From NCBI GenBank assembly GCA_903877165.1, contig CAIRCU010000025.1, forward strand, positions 1-33,437: DNA of 33,437 nt, in the 5' to 3' direction. Position 1 is the first letter of the stretch, and each line of letters opens with the position of its first letter. A program made the position numbers and the translations under genes. This stretch comes from Methanobacteriota archaeon. GTDB taxonomy: Archaea > Thermoplasmatota > E2 > DHVEG-1. The notes below the pieces were generated by a model that did not search any database, was not told the origin of the DNA, and worked only from the letters and a program-made list of their open reading frames with translations. Below, piece after piece: positions 7,946 to 15,161 of the stretch.

Positions 7946-8875
7946 ATGATTACCTGCACTGGACTCTCCAAGCACTTCGGATCTATCCATGCCATCGACG
8001 ACTTCACCGTCGACATCCCCACCGGCCAGATCTTCGGCCTCCTCGGCCCTAATGGCGCAGGCAAGACCACGACCATGCGGATGCTGTGCTGCCTCCTCAG
8101 ACCAACCAAAGGCACCGCCCACATCGACTCTTACGACATCACCAAGCTAGCCGATGCCCATAAAATCCGCGGCATGATCGGCTTCCTCCCCGAAGTCCCC
8201 GGCCTGTACGAAACCCTGGGCGCCTACCAGAACCTCGACTACTACGCCCAGTTCTACAACGTCCCCAAACCACAACGCCAAGAATCCATCAAAAAAACCC
8301 TGGACGACCTCGACCTCTGGAACCGACGCAGCGAACCCGTCGGCGGCTTCTCCAAAGGCATGAAACAAAAAATTGCCATAGCCCGCGCCCTCATCCACGA
8401 CCCACCCTACCTCTTCCTCGACGAGCCCACCGCCAGCCTCGACCCCCAGGCAGCCAAACTCGTCCGCGACTACATCCTCGACCTTAAAACCCAGGGCACC
8501 ACCATCCTCATCAACACCCACAACCTCACCGAAGCAGAACGCATCTGCGACCAAGTCGCACTCATCAAAAACACCCTCATCAAAGTCGGCAACCCCAAAC
8601 ACCTCGAACACAGCATCTTCGCCCGCACCATCGCGGTCACCGTCGACCACATACCACCAACCCTGCCACAAACCATCACCAGCCTCCCCGGTGTCACCCT
8701 CAACAAAATCCAGGACACCACCCTCTACCTATCTGTCAAGAACCCCTCGGACGACAACCCCCGCATCATCGACTGGCTCAGCAGCCAAGGAATCAAAATC
8801 ACCTTTATCACCGAAGAAGAACACACCCTCGAAGACGTGTACCTCAAACTCCTCGGCACACCCCAAGGAGGTTAA
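7946..8875 (+). CDS. ABC-2 type transporter, ATP-binding subunit (module 1)
   Basis: A 309-residue ATPase with Walker A GPNGAGKT at 34-41, the signature FSKGMKQ at 135-141 in place of LSGGQ, Walker B LFLDEPT at 156-162, a D-loop, and the switch His in INTHNLTEAE. The DrrA/NatA-like C-terminal domain of about 90 residues is typical of exporters whose permease is a separate ABC-2 protein. It powers export of an unknown substrate together with the permease that starts 4 nt after its stop. The ribosome-binding site of that permease lies within its last codons, so translational coupling is likely. The strand opposite carries long open frames caused only by the C-rich codon bias. Confidence 0.93.
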   Translation: MITCTGLSKHFGSIHAIDDFTVDIPTGQIFGLLGPNGAGKTTTMRMLCCLLRPTKGTAHIDSYDITKLADAHKIRGMIGFLPEVPGLYETLGAYQNLDYYAQFYNVPKPQRQESIKKTLDDLDLWNRRSEPVGGFSKGMKQKIAIARALIHDPPYLFLDEPTASLDPQAAKLVRDYILDLKTQGTTILINTHNLTEAERICDQVALIKNTLIKVGNPKHLEHSIFARTIAVTVDHIPPTLPQTITSLPGVTLNKIQDTTLYLSVKNPSDDNPRIIDWLSSQGIKITFITEEEHTLEDVYLKLLGTPQGG

Positions 8876-8879
8876 CTCC

Positions 8880-9953
8880 ATGGCCTGGCACAACACCTGG
8901 ACGCTCACACGGAAGGACTTGGCCGAATTCCGTCATCAAAAACTCGTGCTCGGCTCCATCATCGCCATGCCCCTTGTCCTCGGCGTCATCATGCCCCTCT
9001 TCATGTTCTACCCACTCACTAGCCTCGCCCCCACCCAACCCACCTGGGACGTCACCGGCCTCCAAGAATACGGCACACTCCCCGACACCTTCACCGCCCC
9101 ATACACGAACCACACCCAGATGAACACCCAAGCCCACGCCACCACCATCACCAACACCACGCTCATTCATATGACACTCACTAACTGCGTCCTCATCTCC
9201 TGCATCATCCAAGACTCCACGCTCACGAACTCGACCGTCGCGTACAGCGTACTTACCGAATCCTCCTGCGTCGACACCATCCTGACCACCTCACAAGGCA
9301 CGAACCTATCCGGACGCCACATCATCGCAGACCACTCAGACCTCACCTTCATAGCTATAAAACCCTCGGAGACGCAACTCGTCTTCCCCACCATCCTCAA
9401 CCTCATCCTCATCATCTTCATCATCATCCCCGCCACGCTGCCCACCATCATCGCCTCCTACAGCATCGTCGGAGAAAAAAACAACCGCAGCCTCGAGCCC
9501 CTCCTCGCCACCCCCATCACCGACGGGGAACTGCTCACAGGGAAGATCTTCTCCTCACTCATCCCCTCCATGGGCTCCACGCTGCTCGCCTTCACCCTCG
9601 GCGTCAGCCTCCTCGACATCCTGCTCCTCCCCAAGATTGCGATGCCGCTGCTGCCCAACCTCACCTGGCTACTCTCCATGCTCGTCCTCGCCCCCACCGC
9701 CTGCCTCATGAGCATCCTGGGCTGCATCATTGTCTCCTCAAAAGTCAGCGACGTGCGTGCCGCACAGCAAGTCGGAGGATTCATCGTCATGCCCGTCGTC
9801 GTACTCATGCTTGGCGTCCTCTCCGGCTTCATCCTCCTCTCACCCCTCACGGTCCTTGCGTTCACCGGCATCTACCTCGGCATCGACCTCGTCCTGTTCT
9901 ACTTCGCCAAAGCCATCTTCAACCGAGAGGAAATCCTGACGAAATGGAAATAA
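8880..9953 (+). CDS. ABC-2 permease with an extracytoplasmic pentapeptide-like repeat (module 1)
   Basis: A 357-residue permease of the NatB/ABC2_membrane type. The first membrane helix is at about 23-45, then comes a large extracytoplasmic segment (46-165), then five or six helices from about 168 on. The canonical cytoplasmic loop follows the second helix and contains GEKNNRSLEPLLATPI. Within the outer segment, residues 91-136 show a strict period of five: Leu/Ile/Val/Cys at 95, 100, 105, 110, 115, 120, 125, 130 and 135, with small residues or Cys mostly two positions earlier. That is the signature of pentapeptide-repeat right-handed beta-helices. The ATG at 8880 has AAGGAGGT 8 nt upstream. 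The reading frame could be extended to 8691, but that part only shadows the ATPase gene. Confidence 0.88.
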   Translation: MAWHNTWTLTRKDLAEFRHQKLVLGSIIAMPLVLGVIMPLFMFYPLTSLAPTQPTWDVTGLQEYGTLPDTFTAPYTNHTQMNTQAHATTITNTTLIHMTLTNCVLISCIIQDSTLTNSTVAYSVLTESSCVDTILTTSQGTNLSGRHIIADHSDLTFIAIKPSETQLVFPTILNLILIIFIIIPATLPTIIASYSIVGEKNNRSLEPLLATPITDGELLTGKIFSSLIPSMGSTLLAFTLGVSLLDILLLPKIAMPLLPNLTWLLSMLVLAPTACLMSILGCIIVSSKVSDVRAAQQVGGFIVMPVVVLMLGVLSGFILLSPLTVLAFTGIYLGIDLVLFYFAKAIFNREEILTKWK

Positions 9954-10007
9954 CAACAAACTGCCGCCGACAGACCGGTCTTTAAATGGTGCCTAAATAC
10001 ACCAGAG

Positions 10008-10018
10008 ATAAAATATTA
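10008..10018 (+). promoter_or_regulatory. Candidate TATA box of the second ABC operon
   Basis: ATAAAATATTA, 48-58 nt ahead of the ATG at 10066. With transcription from about 10038 the mRNA would contain the GGAGGA at 10051-10056 as ribosome-binding site. TATAAAG at 10032-10038 is an alternative box that would make the mRNA leaderless. Confidence 0.45.
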
Positions 10019-10065
10019 GTAGGAGCGCAAGTATAAAGCAGCCCAAGCCAGGAGGAACACCATCC

Positions 10066-11124
10066 ATGGTCACACAAACCATCCGTTGCCCAACATGCCA
10101 CACCCCCATGACCGTCCAAGGTACACCAGGACAACGCATAGTCATCACCTGCAGCACCTGTAAAGCCTCCGGGCAGTTCACCTTCCCCGCCGTCCACCAA
10201 GACCAGGGACAGACCTGCATCGCCGTCTCCCATCTCACAAAGACCTACAAGGACACCATCGCGGTCAACGACGTCTCCTTCACCGTCAAACGAGGAGAAA
10301 TCTTCGGCTTCCTCGGCCCCAACGGCGCAGGAAAAACCACGACACTCAAAGCACTCCTCGGACTGATCCACACCGACGGCGGAACCATCACCATCGACGG
10401 CCATGACATCTACCACGACGGCATCCAAGCAAAAAAACAGCTCGCCTACCTCCCCGAGCGCGTCGCACTCTACGACAACCTCACCCCGACACAGACCATG
10501 CAGTTCTTCTGCGAACTCCGCGGGGAAGACCCCTCACAGATCCCGATAATCCTCAAGGAAGTCGGCCTCGACCAGGTTAGCACCCGCAAAGTCGGAGGAT
10601 TCTCCAAAGGAATGGTACAGCTCCTCGGCATCGCCCAGATCCTCATCGGACACCCCTCCATCTGCATCCTTGACGAGCCCTCCTCAGGACTCGACCCCCG
10701 ATGGGTGAAAGTCGTCCGCGAGAAGATCAGGCAACTCAATGACGCCGGCGCGACCGTAATCTTCTCCTCTCACATCCTCAGCGAAGTCGAAAGCCTCTGT
10801 GACCGCGTCGCCATCATCGACAAAGGACGTCTCATCGCCGAGGACAGCCTCGAGAAGATCCAATCCGTCGTCCAGGTGAAACCCCGCCTGGAAATTACCG
10901 TCCCCGGCCTGAAAGGAAAAACACCCAAAGTCCTCCAAGGCCTCAGTGGCATCAGCGACCTCTCCATCCGAGGAGACGTCATCACCGTCACCTGCGAACC
11001 CTCGTTGCGCGGCAAGATCATCACCTTACTTCAGGACGGGGGATATACCGTCGGCAACATCAAAACCATCGAACCGTCCCTTGAAGATGCGTTCCTGAAA
11101 CTCGTCGGAGGCAGCGCGCTATGA
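10066..11124 (+). CDS. ABC-2 type transporter ATPase with N-terminal zinc ribbon (module 2)
   Basis: A 352-residue protein. Residues 1-40 form a zinc ribbon with two CxxC pairs (Cys8/Cys11 and Cys29/Cys32), an addition not usual in this ATPase family. The ATPase domain starts near residue 52, with Walker A GPNGAGKT at 84-91, signature FSKGMVQ, Walker B ICILDEPSSGLDP, and switch His in SSHILSEVE. The C-terminal domain is of the long DrrA/CcmA-like type. GGAGG precedes the ATG by 10 nt. The gene overlaps the permease gene at 11121 by 4 nt (ATGA), so the two are translationally coupled and form one exporter. The substrate is unknown. Confidence 0.92.
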   Translation: MVTQTIRCPTCHTPMTVQGTPGQRIVITCSTCKASGQFTFPAVHQDQGQTCIAVSHLTKTYKDTIAVNDVSFTVKRGEIFGFLGPNGAGKTTTLKALLGLIHTDGGTITIDGHDIYHDGIQAKKQLAYLPERVALYDNLTPTQTMQFFCELRGEDPSQIPIILKEVGLDQVSTRKVGGFSKGMVQLLGIAQILIGHPSICILDEPSSGLDPRWVKVVREKIRQLNDAGATVIFSSHILSEVESLCDRVAIIDKGRLIAEDSLEKIQSVVQVKPRLEITVPGLKGKTPKVLQGLSGISDLSIRGDVITVTCEPSLRGKIITLLQDGGYTVGNIKTIEPSLEDAFLKLVGGSAL

Positions 11125-11978
11125 ACCTCGACCGCAAATCCGTGTACACCGTCGCGAAAAAAGAATTCACCGACCACATCCGGAACCGCTGGATCCTCAT
11201 CCTCATCATCGTCTTCATCATGCTTACTTTGGTCGCATCATTCCTCGCCGGGCAACGATCCACAAGCGACACAACACTCGGTGGGGCCGAGGAGACGGTC
11301 GTCACACTCCTCAGTATCGCCGGCATCCTCCTCCCCCTCATTGCCATCATGCTTGGCTTCGCCACCATCGCCGGGGAAGCCGAAAGTGGCGCCCTCGCAC
11401 TCGTCCTGTCCTACCCTATTAGACGATCGGAAGTCCTTTTGGGGAAATTCCTCGGGCTCGGTGGCATCCTTGCGTTCACGGCGCTCGTCGGGTTCGGCGT
11501 CGGCGGCCTCTTCATTACCATCAGCTCAGGAACTGCGCAGATTCTCGGGTTCCTCGCCTTCATTGGCCTCACCGTGCTGTTCGGGCTTATGTATCTCAGT
11601 CCGATCATCTGTCTTTCCGCGCTCCTGAAACGGCGCGTGACCGCGATTGGCGGCGGCATCTTCCTGTTCCTGTGGTCACCGATCTACGACATGATCATCT
11701 TCGGCGTCTTCCTCGCCACCAGCGACCTGTCGACCACGCAGATTATGCAGGGCGGTTCTTTTTCACTTCCCGCGTGGATGTGGTGGTCCATCGGTCTCAG
11801 TCCCTCAGACTTGTACGAAACCACGGTCATGAAAGCCTTCAACGTGCAGCAGGCATTCGGTTACAGCATGCCGCTCCCCGACTATCTCTCCACCGGCCTC
11901 CTAATTGTCTTCATGTGCCTATGGATCGCGATCCCGCTGCTCCTCGCCTACGTGTTCTTCCGTCGCCGTGACATCTAG
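11121..11978 (+). CDS. ABC-2 type permease (module 2, NosY/ABC2_membrane-like)
   Basis: A 285-residue membrane protein with six hydrophobic helices. The first is at about 28-48. The amphipathic N-terminus (TVAKKEFTDHIRNRW) is typical of ABC-2 permeases related to NosY, as is the loop ESGALALVLSYPIRRSEVLLGK after the second helix. Unlike the permease of module 1 it has only short outer loops. It starts inside the last codons of the zinc-ribbon ATPase gene, so it is the permease partner of that ATPase. The transporter gene at 12023 follows 44 nt later behind its own TATA-like element. Confidence 0.9.
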   Translation: MNLDRKSVYTVAKKEFTDHIRNRWILILIIVFIMLTLVASFLAGQRSTSDTTLGGAEETVVTLLSIAGILLPLIAIMLGFATIAGEAESGALALVLSYPIRRSEVLLGKFLGLGGILAFTALVGFGVGGLFITISSGTAQILGFLAFIGLTVLFGLMYLSPIICLSALLKRRVTAIGGGIFLFLWSPIYDMIIFGVFLATSDLSTTQIMQGGSFSLPAWMWWSIGLSPSDLYETTVMKAFNVQQAFGYSMPLPDYLSTGLLIVFMCLWIAIPLLLAYVFFRRRDI

Positions 11979-11980
11979 GG

Positions 11981-11991
11981 ACATAATAAAG
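11981..11991 (+). promoter_or_regulatory. Candidate TATA box of the ion-transporter gene
   Basis: ACATAATAAAG, just after the stop of the second ABC permease and about 32-42 nt before the GTG at 12023. It suggests that the transporter can be transcribed separately from the ABC operon. Confidence 0.4.
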
Positions 11992-12022
11992 TTTTTACCT
12001 GGCCCTTCAATTACCGGGCTGC

Positions 12023-13390
12023 GTGGATGGAGCGCTCCTGGTCACCATTATCTTTCTCCTCTCGATCGCAGGGATGTTGTACCTCATCTTGCGCAAACCA
12101 TCCTTCTCCCTGCGGATAGGGTCTCGGACCTTTCATCTTGACTCGTACTTCCTCGGTGCCCTCATCGCCCCCGTGCTCATCGCCTGCTTCGGGCTCCTCA
12201 CCCCTGAGCAGATCCTGCAGGGGCTGCGCGGCAGCGGCGGGCTGAACCCCTTCGGCGTCCTCGTCCTCTTCCTCGCCATGGTGTTCATGAGCATCTACCT
12301 GGACACCACCGGGTTCTTCGAGTACTGCGCCCGGCTCGCCCTACGGTACGCGGACAACCATGGCGTTCGGCTCTTCCTCGCCTTCTACGCCGTCATCTCC
12401 ATTCTTACGATTTTCACCTCGAACGACATCATCATCCTCACCTTCACCCCGTTCATCTATTACTTCACCAAACACGCTGGCATCGACCCGCTCCCGTACC
12501 TCATCGCGGAGTTCTTCGCCGCGAACACCTGGAGCATCATGCTGTACATCGGCAACCCGACGAACATCGTGCTCGCCTCCGCGTTCAACCTCGACTTCCT
12601 CACCTATTTCCGATGGATGGTGCTGCCGACGCTCGCCGCAGGCCTCATCAACCTCGGCATCCTGTACCTCCTCTTCAGGAAACGGATCACCCTGCCGTTC
12701 ACACATGAGGAAGAGCGCCGTCCACGGGACGCCATCACGGACAAAGGCGGTGCGTTGCTGGGCGTCGGCATCCTCTTCGGCTGCATCTTCTTCCTCGCGA
12801 TCGCCCCCACCATCCATGTAGAGATGTGGGTCGTGGCCTTCGGGTTCGGCGTTGCGCTTCTCGTGATTTTGTTGGTGCGTGATGCGGTCGCGGTCGGTCG
12901 CCGGCTGAAGACCATCTTGCGAGTGCCGCGGACGGTGAAACGGATGCCGTTCGAAATAATCCCGTTCGTTCTAGCGATGTTCATCTCCGTGGAGGCGCTG
13001 CGAACCTATGCCATCACCACCGCGGTCGGCGGATGGTTCAACGGCCTTATTCAGCAGTCGTCGACCGCCTGCATCCTGGTCTATGGTTTCGCATCCGCGT
13101 TCACTGCCAACATCGTCAACAACATCCCTATGACCGTGGCCTTCGTCCCCGTAATCCAGACTGCTGCTCCGGCAATGCAGCTGCCCGCGATTTATGCTAC
13201 GGTCATCGGGTCGAACCTCGGTGCCAACCTGACTCCCATTGGTGCCTTGGCTGGGATCATGTGGATGAGCCTGCTTAGGGAAAAAGGCGTGCGGATGTCG
13301 TTTAAGGAGTTCGTGAAGTACGGGCTTCTCGTCACCCCATTGTGTCTCTTGGTATGCCTCGCGGTGCTTTCCGCTGAGTTTCTCCTATGA
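12023..13390 (+). CDS. ArsB/NhaD/SLC13-type ion transporter superfamily permease
   Basis: A 455-residue protein with about 11-12 membrane helices in two repeat halves. Each half has the re-entrant loop pattern of this superfamily: TSNDIIILTFTPFIYYF with NTWSIMLYIGNPTNIVLA in the first half, and ANIVNNIPMTVAFVPV with GSNLGANLTPIGALAGIMWM in the second. The latter is close to the ArsB pattern (GxxLGxNLTPIG). Candidates for the substrate are arsenite, sodium/proton exchange or a small anion; the sequence does not decide, and there is no ArsR or ArsC next to it. The start is GTG at 12023 with no clear ribosome-binding site, which fits a near-leaderless mRNA. Confidence 0.85.
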   Translation: MDGALLVTIIFLLSIAGMLYLILRKPSFSLRIGSRTFHLDSYFLGALIAPVLIACFGLLTPEQILQGLRGSGGLNPFGVLVLFLAMVFMSIYLDTTGFFEYCARLALRYADNHGVRLFLAFYAVISILTIFTSNDIIILTFTPFIYYFTKHAGIDPLPYLIAEFFAANTWSIMLYIGNPTNIVLASAFNLDFLTYFRWMVLPTLAAGLINLGILYLLFRKRITLPFTHEEERRPRDAITDKGGALLGVGILFGCIFFLAIAPTIHVEMWVVAFGFGVALLVILLVRDAVAVGRRLKTILRVPRTVKRMPFEIIPFVLAMFISVEALRTYAITTAVGGWFNGLIQQSSTACILVYGFASAFTANIVNNIPMTVAFVPVIQTAAPAMQLPAIYATVIGSNLGANLTPIGALAGIMWMSLLREKGVRMSFKEFVKYGLLVTPLCLLVCLAVLSAEFLL

Positions 13391-13447
13391 ACGACTTCTG
13401 TAGAATTCTGCCAGAAAACAAGGCAGACTATAAGGCAAACGATTTCT

Positions 13448-13460
13448 GGTTCCGTCACGT
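13448..13460 (-). repeat. ACGTGACGGAACC, inverted copy of a motif found three times around the Cys-rich gene
   Basis: Its reverse complement matches 13520-13532 at 11 of 13 positions and 14055-14067 at 11 of 13. Confidence 0.4.
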
Positions 13461-13519
13461 TTTATGATCGCACGAAGGTGGCTGCACATGAGTGGTGCTA
13501 ACTCTTATAAAATTACAAT

Positions 13520-13532
13520 ACGTGACAGAAAC
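13520..13532 (+). repeat. ACGTGACAGAAAC, direct copy just after the Cys-rich gene
   Basis: It lies 4 nt beyond the stop of the Cys-rich gene. Together with the following AT-rich bases it aligns with 14055-14084 over about 28 nt at roughly two thirds identity. Confidence 0.4.
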
Positions 13533-13535
13533 AAA

Positions 13536-13940
13536 TTATTCTATGGTGAGTTCCCTTTTTAGAATAATATCTCGCAATCGAATTTTCTTTCCATCTGGTA
13601 ATAAACCTGGCGGAGGCTCTTTACCTTGTTCAAAAAGTTTATACCCTGCACAGTTAACATGGTGTGGTTCTGAAGTGCAATATTTCACTAATATTTCCTC
13701 GAATATTTTTAGGGAGGTTTTATCAGAAAAAATATATTTTGCTAATAGGGGCATATCTGTTGAGGCTTTCTCACTACAACGTTGAAGATACTTGCATCTA
13801 AACTTATTGGAGATGGTTATATACGCTATGCAGGTATGATACTTTTCTGATTCACAGACAGGAAAATCAGCACGATACACGACCTGTGGGAAATATTGAA
13901 TGCACATTCTTGTATAATCTTTATAATAAGGGCAACTCAT
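13536..13940 (-). CDS. Cysteine-rich protein of unknown function
   Basis: A soluble 134-residue protein with eight cysteines: SCPYY (3), RMC (13), FPVC (29), YHTC (37), FRC (49), QRC (55), KYC (88) and VNC (97). The first six lie in a 55-residue cluster with spacings of 8 to 16, suggesting one zinc or iron-sulfur site, with a second pair later on. I cannot name the family. The gene is richer in A and T than its neighbours and is bracketed by related short repeats (13520-13532, 14055-14067), which could point to later acquisition. AAGGATGG upstream of the ATG may serve as ribosome-binding site, with TTTTAAAGTA (about 13974-13983) as TATA element. Confidence 0.65.
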   Translation of the reverse strand: MSCPYYKDYTRMCIQYFPQVVYRADFPVCESEKYHTCIAYITISNKFRCKYLQRCSEKASTDMPLLAKYIFSDKTSLKIFEEILVKYCTSEPHHVNCAGYKLFEQGKEPPPGLLPDGKKIRLRDIILKRELTIE

Positions 13941-14054
13941 GCAAGCCCATCCTTCTTTTTTCCATACCCAATACTTTAAAACTTATTTCTCTTTAAAAGC
14001 ATATCCTTTGAGTCACCAAACCCTATTTTGATAACCCTTTTTTGCCACCGCTAT

Positions 14055-14067
14055 ATGTGACAGAACC
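14055..14067 (+). repeat. ATGTGACAGAACC, third copy of the motif, upstream of the Cys-rich gene
   Basis: A direct copy of 13520-13532 with two differences. It sits about 115 nt upstream of the Cys-rich gene's start, so the gene is enclosed by two direct copies. Confidence 0.4.
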
Positions 14068-14143
14068 CGATTTCTCTATAATGCTGGCGAAGGTGTATCA
14101 CAAACGCTGCGTGTCGATGCCTTCTAGTGAATGCTCGCAGGCC

Positions 14144-14440
14144 TTAGAGGAGTTTTATCGCGATTCGTGACCAGGGGACCTGGGTCAGTTTCCAGGCGTT
14201 GCCGGTGGCGAGCACCTGAGCTATCTGCGAGTTGTCCGGGTTGATGTCTTTCTTGTCCAGCGTCTTGAGGTATTCGATGGCCGCGTCCTCCGTCGTGAAC
14301 AGGTATTTGGCGCTGCCCGTATCCAAGCAAAAGACCGTGGTATCAATCTTTAATCCGTTCAGAAGAGGATTCGCAGATTCAGTCTCAGTCGTCTTTTTAA
14401 CCGTGGCACTTGGTGCCGTTTGCTCAGTTCCCATCTTCAT
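14144..14440 (-). CDS. Small protein of unknown function
   Basis: A 98-residue protein with a low-complexity Thr/Ala/Glu-rich N-terminus (to about residue 25). A compact domain follows that contains YLFTTEDAAIEYLKTLDKKD and ends WSRIAIKLL. There is one cysteine, no membrane segment, and I do not recognise the family. The start is set at ATG 14440 because GGAGGTG lies 8-9 nt upstream; the longer frame to 14470 contains that ribosome-binding site. A GTATAAATAG box at 14476-14485 precedes it. It is probably a single-gene transcript. Confidence 0.65.
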   Translation of the reverse strand: MKMGTEQTAPSATVKKTTETESANPLLNGLKIDTTVFCLDTGSAKYLFTTEDAAIEYLKTLDKKDINPDNSQIAQVLATGNAWKLTQVPWSRIAIKLL

Positions 14441-14475
14441 TTTATGTACACCTCCAAGCAGGAAACCCATTGTTT

Positions 14476-14485
14476 GTATAAATAG
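14476..14485 (-). promoter_or_regulatory. TATA box of the 98-aa protein gene
   Basis: Reads CTATTTATAC on the minus strand. The expected transcription start, about 25 nt on, leaves the GGAGGTG inside a short leader. Confidence 0.5.
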
Positions 14486-14539
14486 ATTCTTTTCCCTGGA
14501 AAATCTCTTACAAAATCCGGTCGTTACCAGGGAATGCCT

Positions 14540-15073
14540 TTATTTTCCTGTCTGCCCGAGGCTTTTAAGCGCCTTGAGGTACACGTTCCGCACGCCGTTG
14601 TTCTGCTCTTTTTTTGCTAGCCGTGTGATGGTTGTGATTAATTCCTGTCGGCGTTCGGCGTTGTGTTTGGCGATTTCGGAGAGGGCGTAGGCGGCGCACC
14701 AGCGGACGACCGTGCTTTCGTGAACGGTGTTTTTCAACAGCCGTGGGACTGCGACCGCGACCTCGGAGGGATAGGTCTTCGCCATGTTCCCAAGCGACTC
14801 CTGCACGCCCCACGTCACGTGAGGTGCCTTGTAGGTGATGTGGGCGACCAAGGTCTCCAGATACGGGAGCAGCAGGCTTGGGGCATCGCTGGAGATGTCC
14901 TTCATGACGTCCGCGCAGGATCCTTTCTCCGGGTCGGTTCCCGTCTCGAACAGCTCAAAGAGTTCTTTCACGAGGCTGTGGTCTTCACGGATCTTCCTAG
15001 CGATAAGGACGCATTTTTCTTTGGGTTTCCGGCCGGACTGCTGGATGTCACGGATGTCTCCCATGGGACTCAT
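14540..15073 (-). CDS. HEAT-repeat protein
   Basis: A 177-residue, all-helical protein. Repeating helix pairs are visible from residue 60 on: a PYLETLVAHI segment with VTWGVQESLGNMAKTYPSEV, then a VPRLLKNTVHESTVVRWCAA segment with YALSEIAKHN, then a final pair near NGVRNVYLKALKSLG. The Trp/Arg-x-x-Ala-x-x-Leu/Ile pattern is that of PBS-lyase/HEAT repeats, which form protein-binding scaffolds. A partner cannot be named. ATG 15073 and ATG 15064 are both possible: a TATA-like ACTTTAATG (15093-15101) lies 24 nt before the first, while GGAG is better spaced for the second. Confidence 0.75.
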   Translation of the reverse strand: MSPMGDIRDIQQSGRKPKEKCVLIARKIREDHSLVKELFELFETGTDPEKGSCADVMKDISSDAPSLLLPYLETLVAHITYKAPHVTWGVQESLGNMAKTYPSEVAVAVPRLLKNTVHESTVVRWCAAYALSEIAKHNAERRQELITTITRLAKKEQNNGVRNVYLKALKSLGQTGK

Positions 15074-15161
15074 CTCCGGAAGAGCCGTTTGACATTAAAG
15101 TATCTTCCTGCTTCTGGTGACACAAGGGGTTAAGAACCGCTTCGTTGTTTTCCTCTGCGAC

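Larger units (their letters stand above)
13391..13535. other. AT-rich intergenic stretch with an inverted repeat
   Basis: No gene is seen. It contains two of three related copies of an ACGTGACRGAAMC-like motif: 13448-13460 in reverse orientation and 13520-13532 forward. Base composition drops compared with the transporter gene before it. Confidence 0.4.

Noticed and set aside
8147-8671. 174-codon minus-strand frame opposite the first ABC ATPase
   Set aside because: Very Val/Gly/Glu/Asp-rich translation, typical of the antisense of C-rich codons; the plus strand has all ABC motifs.
9982-10428. 148-codon minus-strand frame opposite the zinc-ribbon ATPase
   Set aside because: It is antisense to the CxxC pairs and Walker A region and has no family pattern of its own.
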